Positions 42,101 through 55,015 of a stretch of 64,000 bases of DNA are shown in pieces. Source of the stretch: Phytopythium helicoides (Eukaryota > Oomycota > Peronosporomycetes > Pythiales > Pythiaceae); NCBI GenBank assembly GCA_024867545.1, contig JANFNE010000004.1, positions 930,001 through 994,000 of the forward strand, given 5' to 3'. Below the pieces are notes generated by a model. The model was not told where the DNA came from, did no database searches, and saw only the letters and a list, made by a program, of their open reading frames with translations. Each line of letters starts with the position of its first letter. Within the stretch, counting starts at the first letter, position 1. Position numbers and translations under genes: made by a program.

Positions 42101-45100
42101 TGTCCGGGTTTGTTCGAGTTTGTCCAAGTTTGTCCACGTTGTTGCGAGTTGTTGCGAGTCATCCAAGTTTGCCGTATGTTTCTGAGTTCGTCCAGTGGCT
42201 TTGCTGGCGAATCCGTGCGCGGACGTGGACCCACTGGTGGTCGAGTTTGCGGATACGGTGCTCGACGGTCTCGACGGTCTCGACGGTCTCGACAGTCTCG
42301 ACAGTCTCGACGGTGGTGACGGTTCCCACCCAAGAGTCGAAGCGTCGATGAGTCGATGGAGTGCACGCCGTCATCGCTCACAACGACGGAGCCTCACCTG
42401 AGCTCACCTGACCTCGCGTCTCTATGGACTGAGCAGCCGCCGCGAGAAAGTGTGCCAATCCATAGCAACAACCGCACTCGTTCATTGCGGTTCGCCGCTT
42501 TGAGCGATGCGCTGGATGTGATGGACTTGGTACGCCGCCTCTTCGGCATCAAGTAAGCAGCAAGCATCAAGTTGGAGCAGGCAATCTTCTCCCTCGTCGT
42601 CTCCTTGGCGTGGTCGCCACCTGATCTCTATCCCCGCGGTGGTCGCCGGTGTCCTAGTTGTTCATGATGTGTGGCCGCATTCTTCGTCGTCGTAGCGATG
42701 GTCCGAGCCATCTTCCACTTCCAGAGTGTTGTTGTGGTCCATCTCGTGGTCCGAGTTGTTGTGGAAGTCGTCCGAGTTTGTCCGGGTTTGTTCGAGTTTG
42801 TCCAAGTTTGTCCACGTTGTTGCGAGTTGTTGCGAGTCATCCAAGTTTGCCGTATGTTTCTGAGTTCGTCCAGTGGCTTTGCTGGCGAATCCGTGCGCGG
42901 ACGTGGACCCACTGGTGGTCGAGTTTGCGGATACGGTGCTCGACGGTCTCGACGGTCTCGACGGTCTCGACGGTCTCGACGGTCTCGACGGTCTCGACGG
43001 TCTCGACAGTCTCGACAGTCTCGACGGTGGTGACGGTTCCCACCCAAGAGTCGAAGCGTCGATGAGTCGATGGAGTGCACGCCGTCATCGCTCACAACGA
43101 CGGAGCCTCACCTGAGCTCACCTGACCTCGCGTCTCTATGGACTGAGCAGCCGCCGCGAGAAAGTGTGCCAATCCATAGCAACAACCGCACTCGTTCATT
43201 GCGGTTCGCCGCTTTGAGCGATGCGCTGGATGTGATGGACTTGGTACGCCGCCTCTTCGGCATCAAGTAAGCAGCAAGCATCAAGTTGGAGCAGGCAATC
43301 TTCTCCCTCGTCGTCTCCTTGGCGTGGTCGCCACCTGATCTCTATCCCCGCGGTGGTCGCCGGTGTCCTAGTTGTTCATGATGTGTGGCCGCATTCTTCG
43401 TCGTCGTAGCGATGGTCCGAGCCATCTTCCACTTCCAGAGTGTTGTTGTGGTCCATCTCGTGGTCCGAGTTGTTGTGGAAGTCGTCCGAGTTTGTCCGGG
43501 TTTGTTCGAGTTTGTCCAAGTTTGTCCACGTTGTTGCGAGTTGTTGCGAGTCATCCGAGTTTGCCGTATGTTTCTGAGTTCGTCCAGTGGCTTTGCTGGC
43601 GAATCCGTGCGCGGACGTGGACCCACTGGTGGTCGAGTTTGCGGATACGGTGCTCGACGGTCTCGACGGTCTCGACGGTCTCGACAGTCTCGACAGTCTC
43701 GACGGTGGTGACGGTTCCCACCCAAGAGTCGAAGCGTCGATGAGTCGATGGAGTGCACGCCGTCATCGCTCACAACGACGGAGCCTCACCTGAGCTCACC
43801 TGACCTCGCGTCTCTATGGACTGAGCAGCCGCCGCGAGAAAGTGTGCCAATCCATAGCAACAACCGCACTCGTTCATTGCGGTTCGCCGCTTTGAGCGAT
43901 GCGCTGGATGTGATGGACTTGGTACGCCGCCTCTTCGGCATCAAGTAAGCAGCAAGCATCAAGTTGGAGCAGGCAATCTTCTCCCTCGTCGTCTCCTTGG
44001 CGTGGTCGCCACCTGATCTCTATCCCCGCGGTGGTCGCCGGTGTCCTAGTTGTTCATGATGTGTGGCCGCATTCTTCGTCGTCGTAGCGATGGTCCGAGC
44101 CATCTTCCACTTCCAGAGTGTTGTTGTGGTCCATCTCGTGGTCCGAGTTGTTGTGGAAGTCGTCCGAGTTTGTCCGGGTTTGTTCGAGTTTGTCCAAGTT
44201 TGTCCACGTTGTTGCGAGTTGTTGCGAGTCATCCGAGTTTGCCGTATGTTTCTGAGTTCGTCCAGTGGCTTTGCTGGCGAATCCGTGCGCGGACGTGGAC
44301 CCACTGGTGGTCGAGTTTGCGGATACGGTGCTCGACGGTCTCGACGGTCTCGACGGTCTCGACGGTCTCGACAGTCTCGACGGTCTCGACGGTCTCGACA
44401 GTCTCGACAGTCTCGACGGTGGTGACGGTTCCCACCCAAGAGTCGAAGCGTCGATGAGTCGATGGAGTGCACGCCGTCATCGCTCACAACGACGGAGCCT
44501 CACCTGAGCTCACCTGACCTCGCGTCTCTATGGACTGAGCAGCCGCCGCGAGAAAGTGTGCCAATCCATAGCAACAACCGCACTCGTTCATTGCGGTTCG
44601 CCGCTTTGAGCGATGCGCTGGATGTGATGGACTTGGTACGCCGCCTCTTCGGCATCAAGTAAGCAGCAAGCATCAAGTTGGAGCAGGCAATCTTCTCCCT
44701 CGTCGTCTCCTTGGCGTGGTCGCCACCTGATCTCTATCCCCGCGGTGGTCGCCGGTGTCCTAGTTGTTCATGATGTGTGGCCGCATTCTTCGTCGTCGTA
44801 GCGATGGTCCGAGCCATCTTCCACTTCCAGAGTGTTGTTGTGGTCCATCTCGTGGTCCGAGTTGTTGTGGAAGTCGTCCGAGTTTGTCCGGGTTTGTTCG
44901 AGTTTGTCCAAGTTTGTCCACGTTGTTGCGAGTTGTTGCGAGTCATCCGAGTTTGCCGTATGTTTCTGAGTTCGTCCAGTGGCTTTGCTGGCGAATCCGT
45001 GCGCGGACGTGGACCCACTGGTGGTCGAGTTTGCGGATACGGTGCTCGACGGTCTCGACGGTCTCGACGGTCTCGACGGTCTCGACAGTCTCGACAGTCT

Positions 45101-48100
45101 CGACGGTGGTGACGGTTCCCACCCAAGAGTCGAAGCGTCGATGAGTCGATGGAGTGCACGCCGTCATCGCTCACAACGACGGAGCCTCACCTGAGCTCAC
45201 CTGACCTCGCGTCTCTATGGACTGAGCAGCCGCCGCGAGAAAGTGTGCCAATCCATAGCAACAACCGCACTCGTTCATTGCGGTTCGCCGCTTTGAGCGA
45301 TGCGCTGGATGTGATGGACTTGGTACGCCGCCTCTTCGGCATCAAGTAAGCAGCAAGCATCAAGTTGGAGCAGGCAATCTTCTCCCTCGTCGTCTCCTTG
45401 GCGTGGTCGCCACCTGATCTCTATCCCCGCGGTGGTCGCCGGTGTCCTAGTTGTTCATGATGTGTGGCCGCATTCTTCGTCGTCGTAGCGATGGTCCGAG
45501 CCATCTTCCACTTCCAGAGTGTTGTTGTGGTCCATCTCGTGGTCCGAGTTGTTGTGGAAGTCGTCCGAGTTTGTCCGGGTTTGTTCGAGTTTGTCCAAGT
45601 TTGTCCAAGTTGTTGCGAGTTGTTGCGAGTCATCCGAGTTTGCCGTATGTTTCTGAGTTCGTCCAGTGGCTTTGCTGGCGAATCCGTGCGCGGACGTGGA
45701 CCCACTGGTGGTCGAGTTTGCGGATACGGTGCTCGACGGTCTCGACGGTCTCGACGGTCTCGACGGTCTCGACAGTCTCGACAGTCTCGACGGTGGTGAC
45801 GGTTCCCACCCAAGAGTCGAAGCGTCGATGAGTCGATGGAGTGCACGCCGTCATCGCTCACAACGACGGAGCCTCACCTGAGCTCACCTGACCTCGCGTC
45901 TCTATGGACTGAGCAGCCGCCGCGAGAAAGTGTGCCAATCCATAGCAACAACCGCACTCGTTCATTGCGGTTCGCCGCTTTGAGCGATGCGCTGGATGTG
46001 ATGGACTTGGTACGCCGCCTCTTCGGCATCAAGTAAGCAGCAAGCATCAAGTTGGAGCAGGCAATCTTCTCCCTCGTCGTCTCCTTGGCGTGGTCGCCAC
46101 CTGATCTCTATCCCCGCGGTGGTCGCCGGTGTCCTAGTTGTTCATGATGTGTGGCCGCATTCTTCGTCGTCGTAGCGATGGTCCGAGCCATCTTCCACTT
46201 CCAGAGTGTTGTTGTGGTCCATCTCGTGGTCCGAGTTGTTGTGGAAGTCGTCCGAGTTTGTCCGGGTTTGTTCGAGTTTGTCCAAGTTTGTCCAAGTTGT
46301 TGCGAGTTGTTGCGAGTCATCCGAGTTTGCCGTATGTTTCTGAGTTCGTCCAGTGGCTTTGCTGGCGAATCCGTGCGCGGACGTGGACCCACTGGTGGTC
46401 GAGTTTGCGGATACGGTGCTCGACGGTCTCGACGGTCTCGACGGTCTCGACGGTCTCGACAGTCTCGACAGTCTCGACGGTGGTGACGGTTCCCACCCAA
46501 GAGTCGAAGCGTCGATGAGTCGATGGAGTGCACGCCGTCATCGCTCACAACGACGGAGCCTCACCTGAGCTCACCTGACCTCGCGTCTCTATGGACTGAG
46601 CAGCCGCCGCGAGAAAGTGTGCCAATCCATAGCAACAACCGCACTCGTTCATTGCGGTTCGCCGCTTTGAGCGATGCGCTGGATGTGATGGACTTGGTAC
46701 GCCGCCTCTTCGGCATCAAGTAAGCAGCAAGCATCAAGTTGGAGCAGGCAATCTTCTCCCTCGTCGTCTCCTTGGCGTGGTCGCCACCTGATCTCTATCC
46801 CCGCGGTGGTCGCCGGTGTCCTAGTTGTTCATGATGTGTGGCCGCATTCTTCGTCGTCGTAGCGATGGTCCGAGCCATCTTCCACTTCCAGAGTGTTGTT
46901 GTGGTCCATCTCGTGGTCCGAGTTGTTGTGGAAGTCGTCCGAGTTTGTCCGGGTTTGTTCGAGTTTGTCCAAGTTTGTCCACGTTGTTGCGAGTTGTTGC
47001 GAGTCATCCGAGTTTGCCGTATGTTTCTGAGTTCGTCCAGTGGCTTTGCTGGCGAATCCGTGCGCGGACGTGGACCCACTGGTGGTCGAGTTTGCGGATA
47101 CGGTGCTCGACGGTCTCGACGGTCTCGACGGTCTCGACAGTCTCGACAGTCTCGACAGTCTCGACGGTCTCGACAGTCTCGACAGTCTCGACAGTCTCGA
47201 CGGTGGTGACGGTTCCCACCCAAGAGTCGAAGCGTCGATGAGTCGATGGAGTGCACGCCGTCATCGCTCACAACGACGGAGCCTCACCTGAGCTCACCTG
47301 ACCTCGCGTCTCTATGGACTGAGCAGCCGCCGCGAGAAAGTGTGCCAATCCATAGCAACAACCGCACTCGTTCATTGCGGTTCGCCGCTTTGAGCGATGC
47401 GCTGGATGTGATGGACTTGGTACGCCGCCTCTTCGGCATCAAGTAAGCAGCAAGCATCAAGTTGGAGCAGGCAATCTTCTCCCTCGTCGTCTCCTTGGCG
47501 TGGTCGCCACCTGATCTCTATCCCCGCGGTGGTCGCCGGTGTCCTAGTTGTTCATGATGTGTGGCCGCATTCTTCGTCGTCGTAGCGATGGTCCGAGCCA
47601 TCTTCCACTTCCAGAGTGTTGTTGTGGTCCATCTCGTGGTCCGAGTTGTTGTGGAAGTCGTCCGAGTTTGTCCGGGTTTGTTCGAGTTTGTCCAAGTTTG
47701 TCCACGTTGTTGCGAGTTGTTGCGAGTCATCCGAGTTTGCCGTATGTTTCTGAGTTCGTCCAGTGGCTTTGCTGGCGAATCCGTGCGCGGACGTGGACCC
47801 ACTGGTGGTCGAGTTTGCGGATACGGTGCTCGACGGTCTCGACGGTCTCGACGGTCTCGACAGTCTCGACAGTCTCGACAGTCTCGACGGTCTCGACAGT
47901 CTCGACAGTCTCGACAGTCTCGACGGTGGTGACGGTTCCCACCCAAGAGTCGAAGCGTCGATGAGTCGATGGAGTGCACGCCGTCATCGCTCACAACGAC
48001 GGAGCCTCACCTGAGCTCACCTGACCTCGCGTCTCTATGGACTGAGCAGCCGCCGCGAGAAAGTGTGCCAATCCATAGCAACAACCGCACTCGTTCATTG

Positions 48101-51100
48101 CGGTTCGCCGCTTTGAGCGATGCGCTGGATGTGATGGACTTGGTACGCCGCCTCTTCGGCATCAAGTAAGCAGCAAGCATCAAGTTGGAGCAGGCAATCT
48201 TCTCCCTCGTCGTCTCCTTGGCGTGGTCGCCACCTGATCTCTATCCCCGCGGTGGTCGCCGGTGTCCTAGTTGTTCATGATGTGTGGCCGCATTCTTCGT
48301 CGTCGTAGCGATGGTCCGAGCCATCTTCCACTTCCAGAGTGTTGTTGTGGTCCATCTCGTGGTCCGAGTTGTTGTGGAAGTCGTCCGAGTTTGTCCGGGT
48401 TTGTTCGAGTTTGTCCAAGTTTGTCCACGTTGTTGCGAGTTGTTGCGAGTCATCCGAGTTTGCCGTATGTTTCTGAGTTCGTCCAGTGGCTTTGCTGGCG
48501 AATCCGTGCGCGGACGTGGACCCACTGGTGGTCGAGTTTGCGGATACGGTGCTCGACGGTCTCGACGGTCTCGACGGTCTCGACGGTCTCGACAGTCTCG
48601 ACAGTCTCGACGGTGGTGACGGTTCCCACCCAAGAGTCGAAGCGTCGATGAGTCGATGGAGTGCACGCCGTCATCGCTCACAACGACGGAGCCTCACCTG
48701 AGCTCACCTGACCTCGCGTCTCTATGGACTGAGCAGCCGCCGCGAGAAAGTGTGCCAATCCATAGCAACAACCGCACTCGTTCATTGCGGTTCGCCGCTT
48801 TGAGCGATGCGCTGGATGTGATGGACTTGGTACGCCGCCTCTTCGGCATCAAGTAAGCAGCAAGCATCAAGTTGGAGCAGGCAATCTTCTCCCTCGTCGT
48901 CTCCTTGGCGTGGTCGCCACCTGATCTCTATCCCCGCGGTGGTCGCCGGTGTCCTAGTTGTTCATGATGTGTGGCCGCATTCTTCGTCGTCGTAGCGATG
49001 GTCCGAGCCATCTTCCACTTCCAGAGTGTTGTTGTGGTCCATCTCGTGGTCCGAGTTGTTGTGGAAGTCGTCCGAGTTTGTCCGGGTTTGTTCGAGTTTG
49101 TCCAAGTTTGTCCAAGTTGTTGCGAGTTGTTGCGAGTCATCCAAGTTTGCCGTATGTTTCTGAGTTCGTCCAGTGGCTTTGCTGGCGAATCCGTGCGCGG
49201 ACGTGGACCCACTGGTGGTCGAGTTTGCGGATACGGTGCTCGACGGTCTCGACGGTCTCGACGGTCTCGACAGTCTCGACAGTCTCGACAGTCTCGACGG
49301 TGGTGACGGTTCCCACCCAAGAGTCGAAGCGTCGATGAGTCGATGGAGTGCACGCCGTCATCGCTCACAACGACGGAGCCTCACCTGAGCTCACCTGACC
49401 TCGCGTCTCTATGGACTGAGCAGCCGCCGCGAGAAAGTGTGCCAATCCATAGCAACAACCGCACTCGTTCATTGCGGTTCGCCGCTTTGAGCGATGCGCT
49501 GGATGTGATGGACTTGGTACGCCGCCTCTTCGGCATCAAGTAAGCAGCAAGCATCAAGTTGGAGCAGGCAATCTTCTCCCTCGTCGTCTCCTTGGCGTGG
49601 TCGCCACCTGATCTCTATCCCCGCGGTGGTCGCCGGTGTCCTAGTTGTTCATGATGTGTGGCCGCATTCTTCGTCGTCGTAGCGATGGTCCGAGCCATCT
49701 TCCACTTCCAGAGTGTTGTTGTGGTCCATCTCGTGGTCCGAGTTGTTGTGGAAGTCGTCCGAGTTTGTCCGGGTTTGTTCGAGTTTGTCCAAGTTTGTCC
49801 ACGTTGTTGCGAGTTGTTGCGAGTCATCCGAGTTTGCCGTATGTTTCTGAGTTCGTCCAGTGGCTTTGCTGGCGAATCCGTGCGCGGACGTGGACCCACT
49901 GGTGGTCGAGTTTGCGGATACGGTGCTCGACGGTCTCGACGGTCTCGACGGTCTCGACAGTCTCGACAGTCTCGACAGTCTCGACGGTCTCGACAGTCTC
50001 GACAGTCTCGACAGTCTCGACGGTGGTGACGGTTCCCACCCAAGAGTCGAAGCGTCGATGAGTCGATGGAGTGCACGCCGTCATCGCTCACAACGACGGA
50101 GCCTCACCTGAGCTCACCTGACCTCGCGTCTCTATGGACTGAGCAGCCGCCGCGAGAAAGTGTGCCAATCCATAGCAACAACCGCACTCGTTCATTGCGG
50201 TTCGCCGCTTTGAGCGATGCGCTGGATGTGATGGACTTGGTACGCCGCCTCTTCGGCATCAAGTAAGCAGCAAGCATCAAGTTGGAGCAGGCAATCTTCT
50301 CCCTCGTCGTCTCCTTGGCGTGGTCGCCACCTGATCTCTATCCCCGCGGTGGTCGCCGGTGTCCTAGTTGTTCATGATGTGTGGCCGCATTCTTCGTCGT
50401 CGTAGCGATGGTCCGAGCCATCTTCCACTTCCAGAGTGTTGTTGTGGTCCATCTCGTGGTCCGAGTTGTTGTGGAAGTCGTCCGAGTTTGTCCGGGTTTG
50501 TTCGAGTTTGTCCAAGTTTGTCCACGTTGTTGCGAGTTGTTGCGAGTCATCCGAGTTTGCCGTATGTTTCTGAGTTCGTCCAGTGGCTTTGCTGGCGAAT
50601 CCGTGCGCGGACGTGGACCCACTGGTGGTCGAGTTTGCGGATACGGTGCTCGACGGTCTCGACGGTCTCGACGGTCTCGACGGTCTCGACAGTCTCGACA
50701 GTCTCGACGGTGGTGACGGTTCCCACCCAAGAGTCGAAGCGTCGATGAGTCGATGGAGTGCACGCCGTCATCGCTCACAACGACGGAGCCTCACCTGAGC
50801 TCACCTGACCTCGCGTCTCTATGGACTGAGCAGCCGCCGCGAGAAAGTGTGCCAATCCATAGCAACAACCGCACTCGTTCATTGCGGTTCGCCGCTTTGA
50901 GCGATGCGCTGGATGTGATGGACTTGGTACGCCGCCTCTTCGGCATCAAGTAAGCAGCAAGCATCAAGTTGGAGCAGGCAATCTTCTCCCTCGTCGTCTC
51001 CTTGGCGTGGTCGCCACCTGATCTCTATCCCCGCGGTGGTCGCCGGTGTCCTAGTTGTTCATGATGTGTGGCCGCATTCTTCGTCGTCGTAGCGATGGTC

Positions 51101-54100
51101 CGAGCCATCTTCCACTTCCAGAGTGTTGTTGTGGTCCATCTCGTGGTCCGAGTTGTTGTGGAAGTCGTCCGAGTTTGTCCGGGTTTGTTCGAGTTTGTCC
51201 AAGTTTGTCCACGTTGTTGCGAGTTGTTGCGAGTCATCCGAGTTTGCCGTATGTTTCTGAGTTCGTCCAGTGGCTTTGCTGGCGAATCCGTGCGCGGACG
51301 TGGACCCACTGGTGGTCGAGTTTGCGGATACGGTGCTCGACGGTCTCGACGGTCTCGACGGTCTCGACAGTCTCGACAGTCTCGACAGTCTCGACGGTGG
51401 TGACGGTTCCCACCCAAGAGTCGAAGCGTCGATGAGTCGATGGAGTGCACGCCGTCATCGCTCACAACGACGGAGCCTCACCTGAGCTCACCTGACCTCG
51501 CGTCTCTATGGACTGAGCAGCCGCCGCGAGAAAGTGTGCCAATCCATAGCAACAACCGCACTCGTTCATTGCGGTTCGCCGCTTTGAGCGATGCGCTGGA
51601 TGTGATGGACTTGGTACGCCGCCTCTTCGGCATCAAGTAAGCAGCAAGCATCAAGTTGGAGCAGGCAATCTTCTCCCTCGTCGTCTCCTTGGCGTGGTCG
51701 CCACCTGATCTCTATCCCCGCGGTGGTCGCCGGTGTCCTAGTTGTTCATGATGTGTGGCCGCATTCTTCGTCGTCGTAGCGATGGTCCGAGCCATCTTCC
51801 ACTTCCAGAGTGTTGTTGTGGTCCATCTCGTGGTCCGAGTTGTTGTGGAAGTCGTCCGAGTTTGTCCGGGTTTGTTCGAGTTTGTCCAAGTTTGTCCACG
51901 TTGTTGCGAGTTGTTGCGAGTCATCCGAGTTTGCCGTATGTTTCTGAGTTCGTCCAGTGGCTTTGCTGGCGAATCCGTGCGCGGACGTGGACCCACTGGT
52001 GGTCGAGTTTGCGGATACGGTGCTCGACGGTCTCGACGGTCTCGACGGTCTCGACAGTCTCGACAGTCTCGACGGTGGTGACGGTTCCCACCCAAGAGTC
52101 GAAGCGTCGATGAGTCGATGGAGTGCACGCCGTCATCGCTCACAACGACGGAGCCTCACCTGAGCTCACCTGACCTCGCGTCTCTATGGACTGAGCAGCC
52201 GCCGCGAGAAAGTGTGCCAATCCATAGCAACAACCGCACTCGTTCATTGCGGTTCGCCGCTTTGAGCGATGCGCTGGATGTGATGGACTTGGTACGCCGC
52301 CTCTTCGGCATCAAGTAAGCAGCAAGCATCAAGTTGGAGCAGGCAATCTTCTCCCTCGTCGTCTCCTTGGCGTGGTCGCCACCTGATCTCTATCCCCGCG
52401 GTGGTCGCCGGTGTCCTAGTTGTTCATGATGTGTGGCCGCATTCTTCGTCGTCGTAGCGATGGTCCGAGCCATCTTCCACTTCCAGAGTGTTGTTGTGGT
52501 CCATCTCGTGGTCCGAGTTGTTGTGGAAGTCGTCCGAGTTTGTCCGGGTTTGTTCGAGTTTGTCCAAGTTTGTCCACGTTGTTGCGAGTTGTTGCGAGTC
52601 ATCCGAGTTTGCCGTATGTTTCTGAGTTCGTCCAGTGGCTTTGCTGGCGAATCCGTGCGCGGACGTGGACCCACTGGTGGTCGAGTTTGCGGATACGGTG
52701 CTCGACGGTCTCGACGGTCTCGACGGTCTCGACAGTCTCGACAGTCTCGACAGTCTCGACGGTCTCGACAGTCTCGACAGTCTCGACAGTCTCGACGGTG
52801 GTGACGGTTCCCACCCAAGAGTCGAAGCGTCGATGAGTCGATGGAGTGCACGCCGTCATCGCTCACAACGACGGAGCCTCACCTGAGCTCACCTGACCTC
52901 GCGTCTCTATGGACTGAGCAGCCGCCGCGAGAAAGTGTGCCAATCCATAGCAACAACCGCACTCGTTCATTGCGGTTCGCCGCTTTGAGCGATGCGCTGG
53001 ATGTGATGGACTTGGTACGCCGCCTCTTCGGCATCAAGTAAGCAGCAAGCATCAAGTTGGAGCAGGCAATCTTCTCCCTCGTCGTCTCCTTGGCGTGGTC
53101 GCCACCTGATCTCTATCCCCGCGGTGGTCGCCGGTGTCCTAGTTGTTCATGATGTGTGGCCGCATTCTTCGTCGTCGTAGCGATGGTCCGAGCCATCTTC
53201 CACTTCCAGAGTGTTGTTGTGGTCCATCTCGTGGTCCGAGTTGTTGTGGAAGTCGTCCGAGTTTGTCCGGGTTTGTTCGAGTTTGTCCAAGTTTGTCCAC
53301 GTTGTTGCGAGTTGTTGCGAGTCATCCGAGTTTGCCGTATGTTTCTGAGTTCGTCCAGTGGCTTTGCTGGCGAATCCGTGCGCGGACGTGGACCCACTGG
53401 TGGTCGAGTTTGCGGATACGGTGCTCGACGGTCTCGACGGTCTCGACGGTCTCGACAGTCTCGACAGTCTCGACAGTCTCGACGGTCTCGACAGTCTCGA
53501 CAGTCTCGACAGTCTCGACGGTGGTGACGGTTCCCACCCAAGAGTCGAAGCGTCGATGAGTCGATGGAGTGCACGCCGTCATCGCTCACAACGACGGAGC
53601 CTCACCTGAGCTCACCTGACCTCGCGTCTCTATGGACTGAGCAGCCGCCGCGAGAAAGTGTGCCAATCCATAGCAACAACCGCACTCGTTCATTGCGGTT
53701 CGCCGCTTTGAGCGATGCGCTGGATGTGATGGACTTGGTACGCCGCCTCTTCGGCATCAAGTAAGCAGCAAGCATCAAGTTGGAGCAGGCAATCTTCTCC
53801 CTCGTCGTCTCCTTGGCGTGGTCGCCACCTGATCTCTATCCCCGCGGTGGTCGCCGGTGTCCTAGTTGTTCATGATGTGTGGCCGCATTCTTCGTCGTCG
53901 TAGCGATGGTCCGAGCCATCTTCCACTTCCAGAGTGTTGTTGTGGTCCATCTCGTGGTCCGAGTTGTTGTGGAAGTCGTCCGAGTTTGTCCGGGTTTGTT
54001 CGAGTTTGTCCAAGTTTGTCCACGTTGTTGCGAGTTGTTGCGAGTCATCCGAGTTTGCCGTATGTTTCTGAGTTCGTCCAGTGGCTTTGCTGGCGAATCC

Positions 54101-55015
54101 GTGCGCGGACGTGGACCCACTGGTGGTCGAGTTTGCGGATACGGTGCTCGACGGTCTCGACGGTCTCGACGGTCTCGACAGTCTCGACAGTCTCGACGGT
54201 GGTGACGGTTCCCACCCAAGAGTCGAAGCGTCGATGAGTCGATGGAGTGCACGCCGTCATCGCTCACAACGACGGAGCCTCACCTGAGCTCACCTGACCT
54301 CGCGTCTCTATGGACTGAGCAGCCGCCGCGAGAAAGTGTGCCAATCCATAGCAACAACCGCACTCGTTCATTGCGGTTCGCCGCTTTGAGCGATGCGCTG
54401 GATGTGATGGACTTGGTACGCCGCCTCTTCGGCATCAAGTAAGCAGCAAGCATCAAGTTGGAGCAGGCAATCTTCTCCCTCGTCGTCTCCTTGGCGTGGT
54501 CGCCACCTGATCTCTATCCCCGCGGTGGTCGCCGGTGTCCTAGTTGTTCATGATGTGTGGCCGCATTCTTCGTCGTCGTAGCGATGGTCCGAGCCATCTT
54601 CCACTTCCAGAGTGTTGTTGTGGTCCATCTCGTGGTCCGAGTTGTTGTGGAAGTCGTCCGAGTTTGTCCGGGTTTGTTCGAGTTTGTCCAAGTTTGTCCA
54701 CGTTGTTGCGAGTTGTTGCGAGTCATCCGAGTTTGCCGTATGTTTCTGAGTTCGTCCAGTGGCTTTGCTGGCGAATCCGTGCGCGGACGTGGACCCACTG
54801 GTGGTCGAGTTTGCGGATACGGTGCTCGACGGTCTCGACGGTCTCGACGGTCTCGACAGTCTCGACAGTCTCGACAGTCTCGACGGTGGTGACGGTTCCC
54901 ACCCAAGAGTCGAAGCGTCGATGAGTCGATGGAGTGCACGCCGTCATCGCTCACAACGACGGAGCCTCACCTGAGCTCACCTGACCTCGCGTCTCTATGG
55001 ACTGAGCAGCCGCCG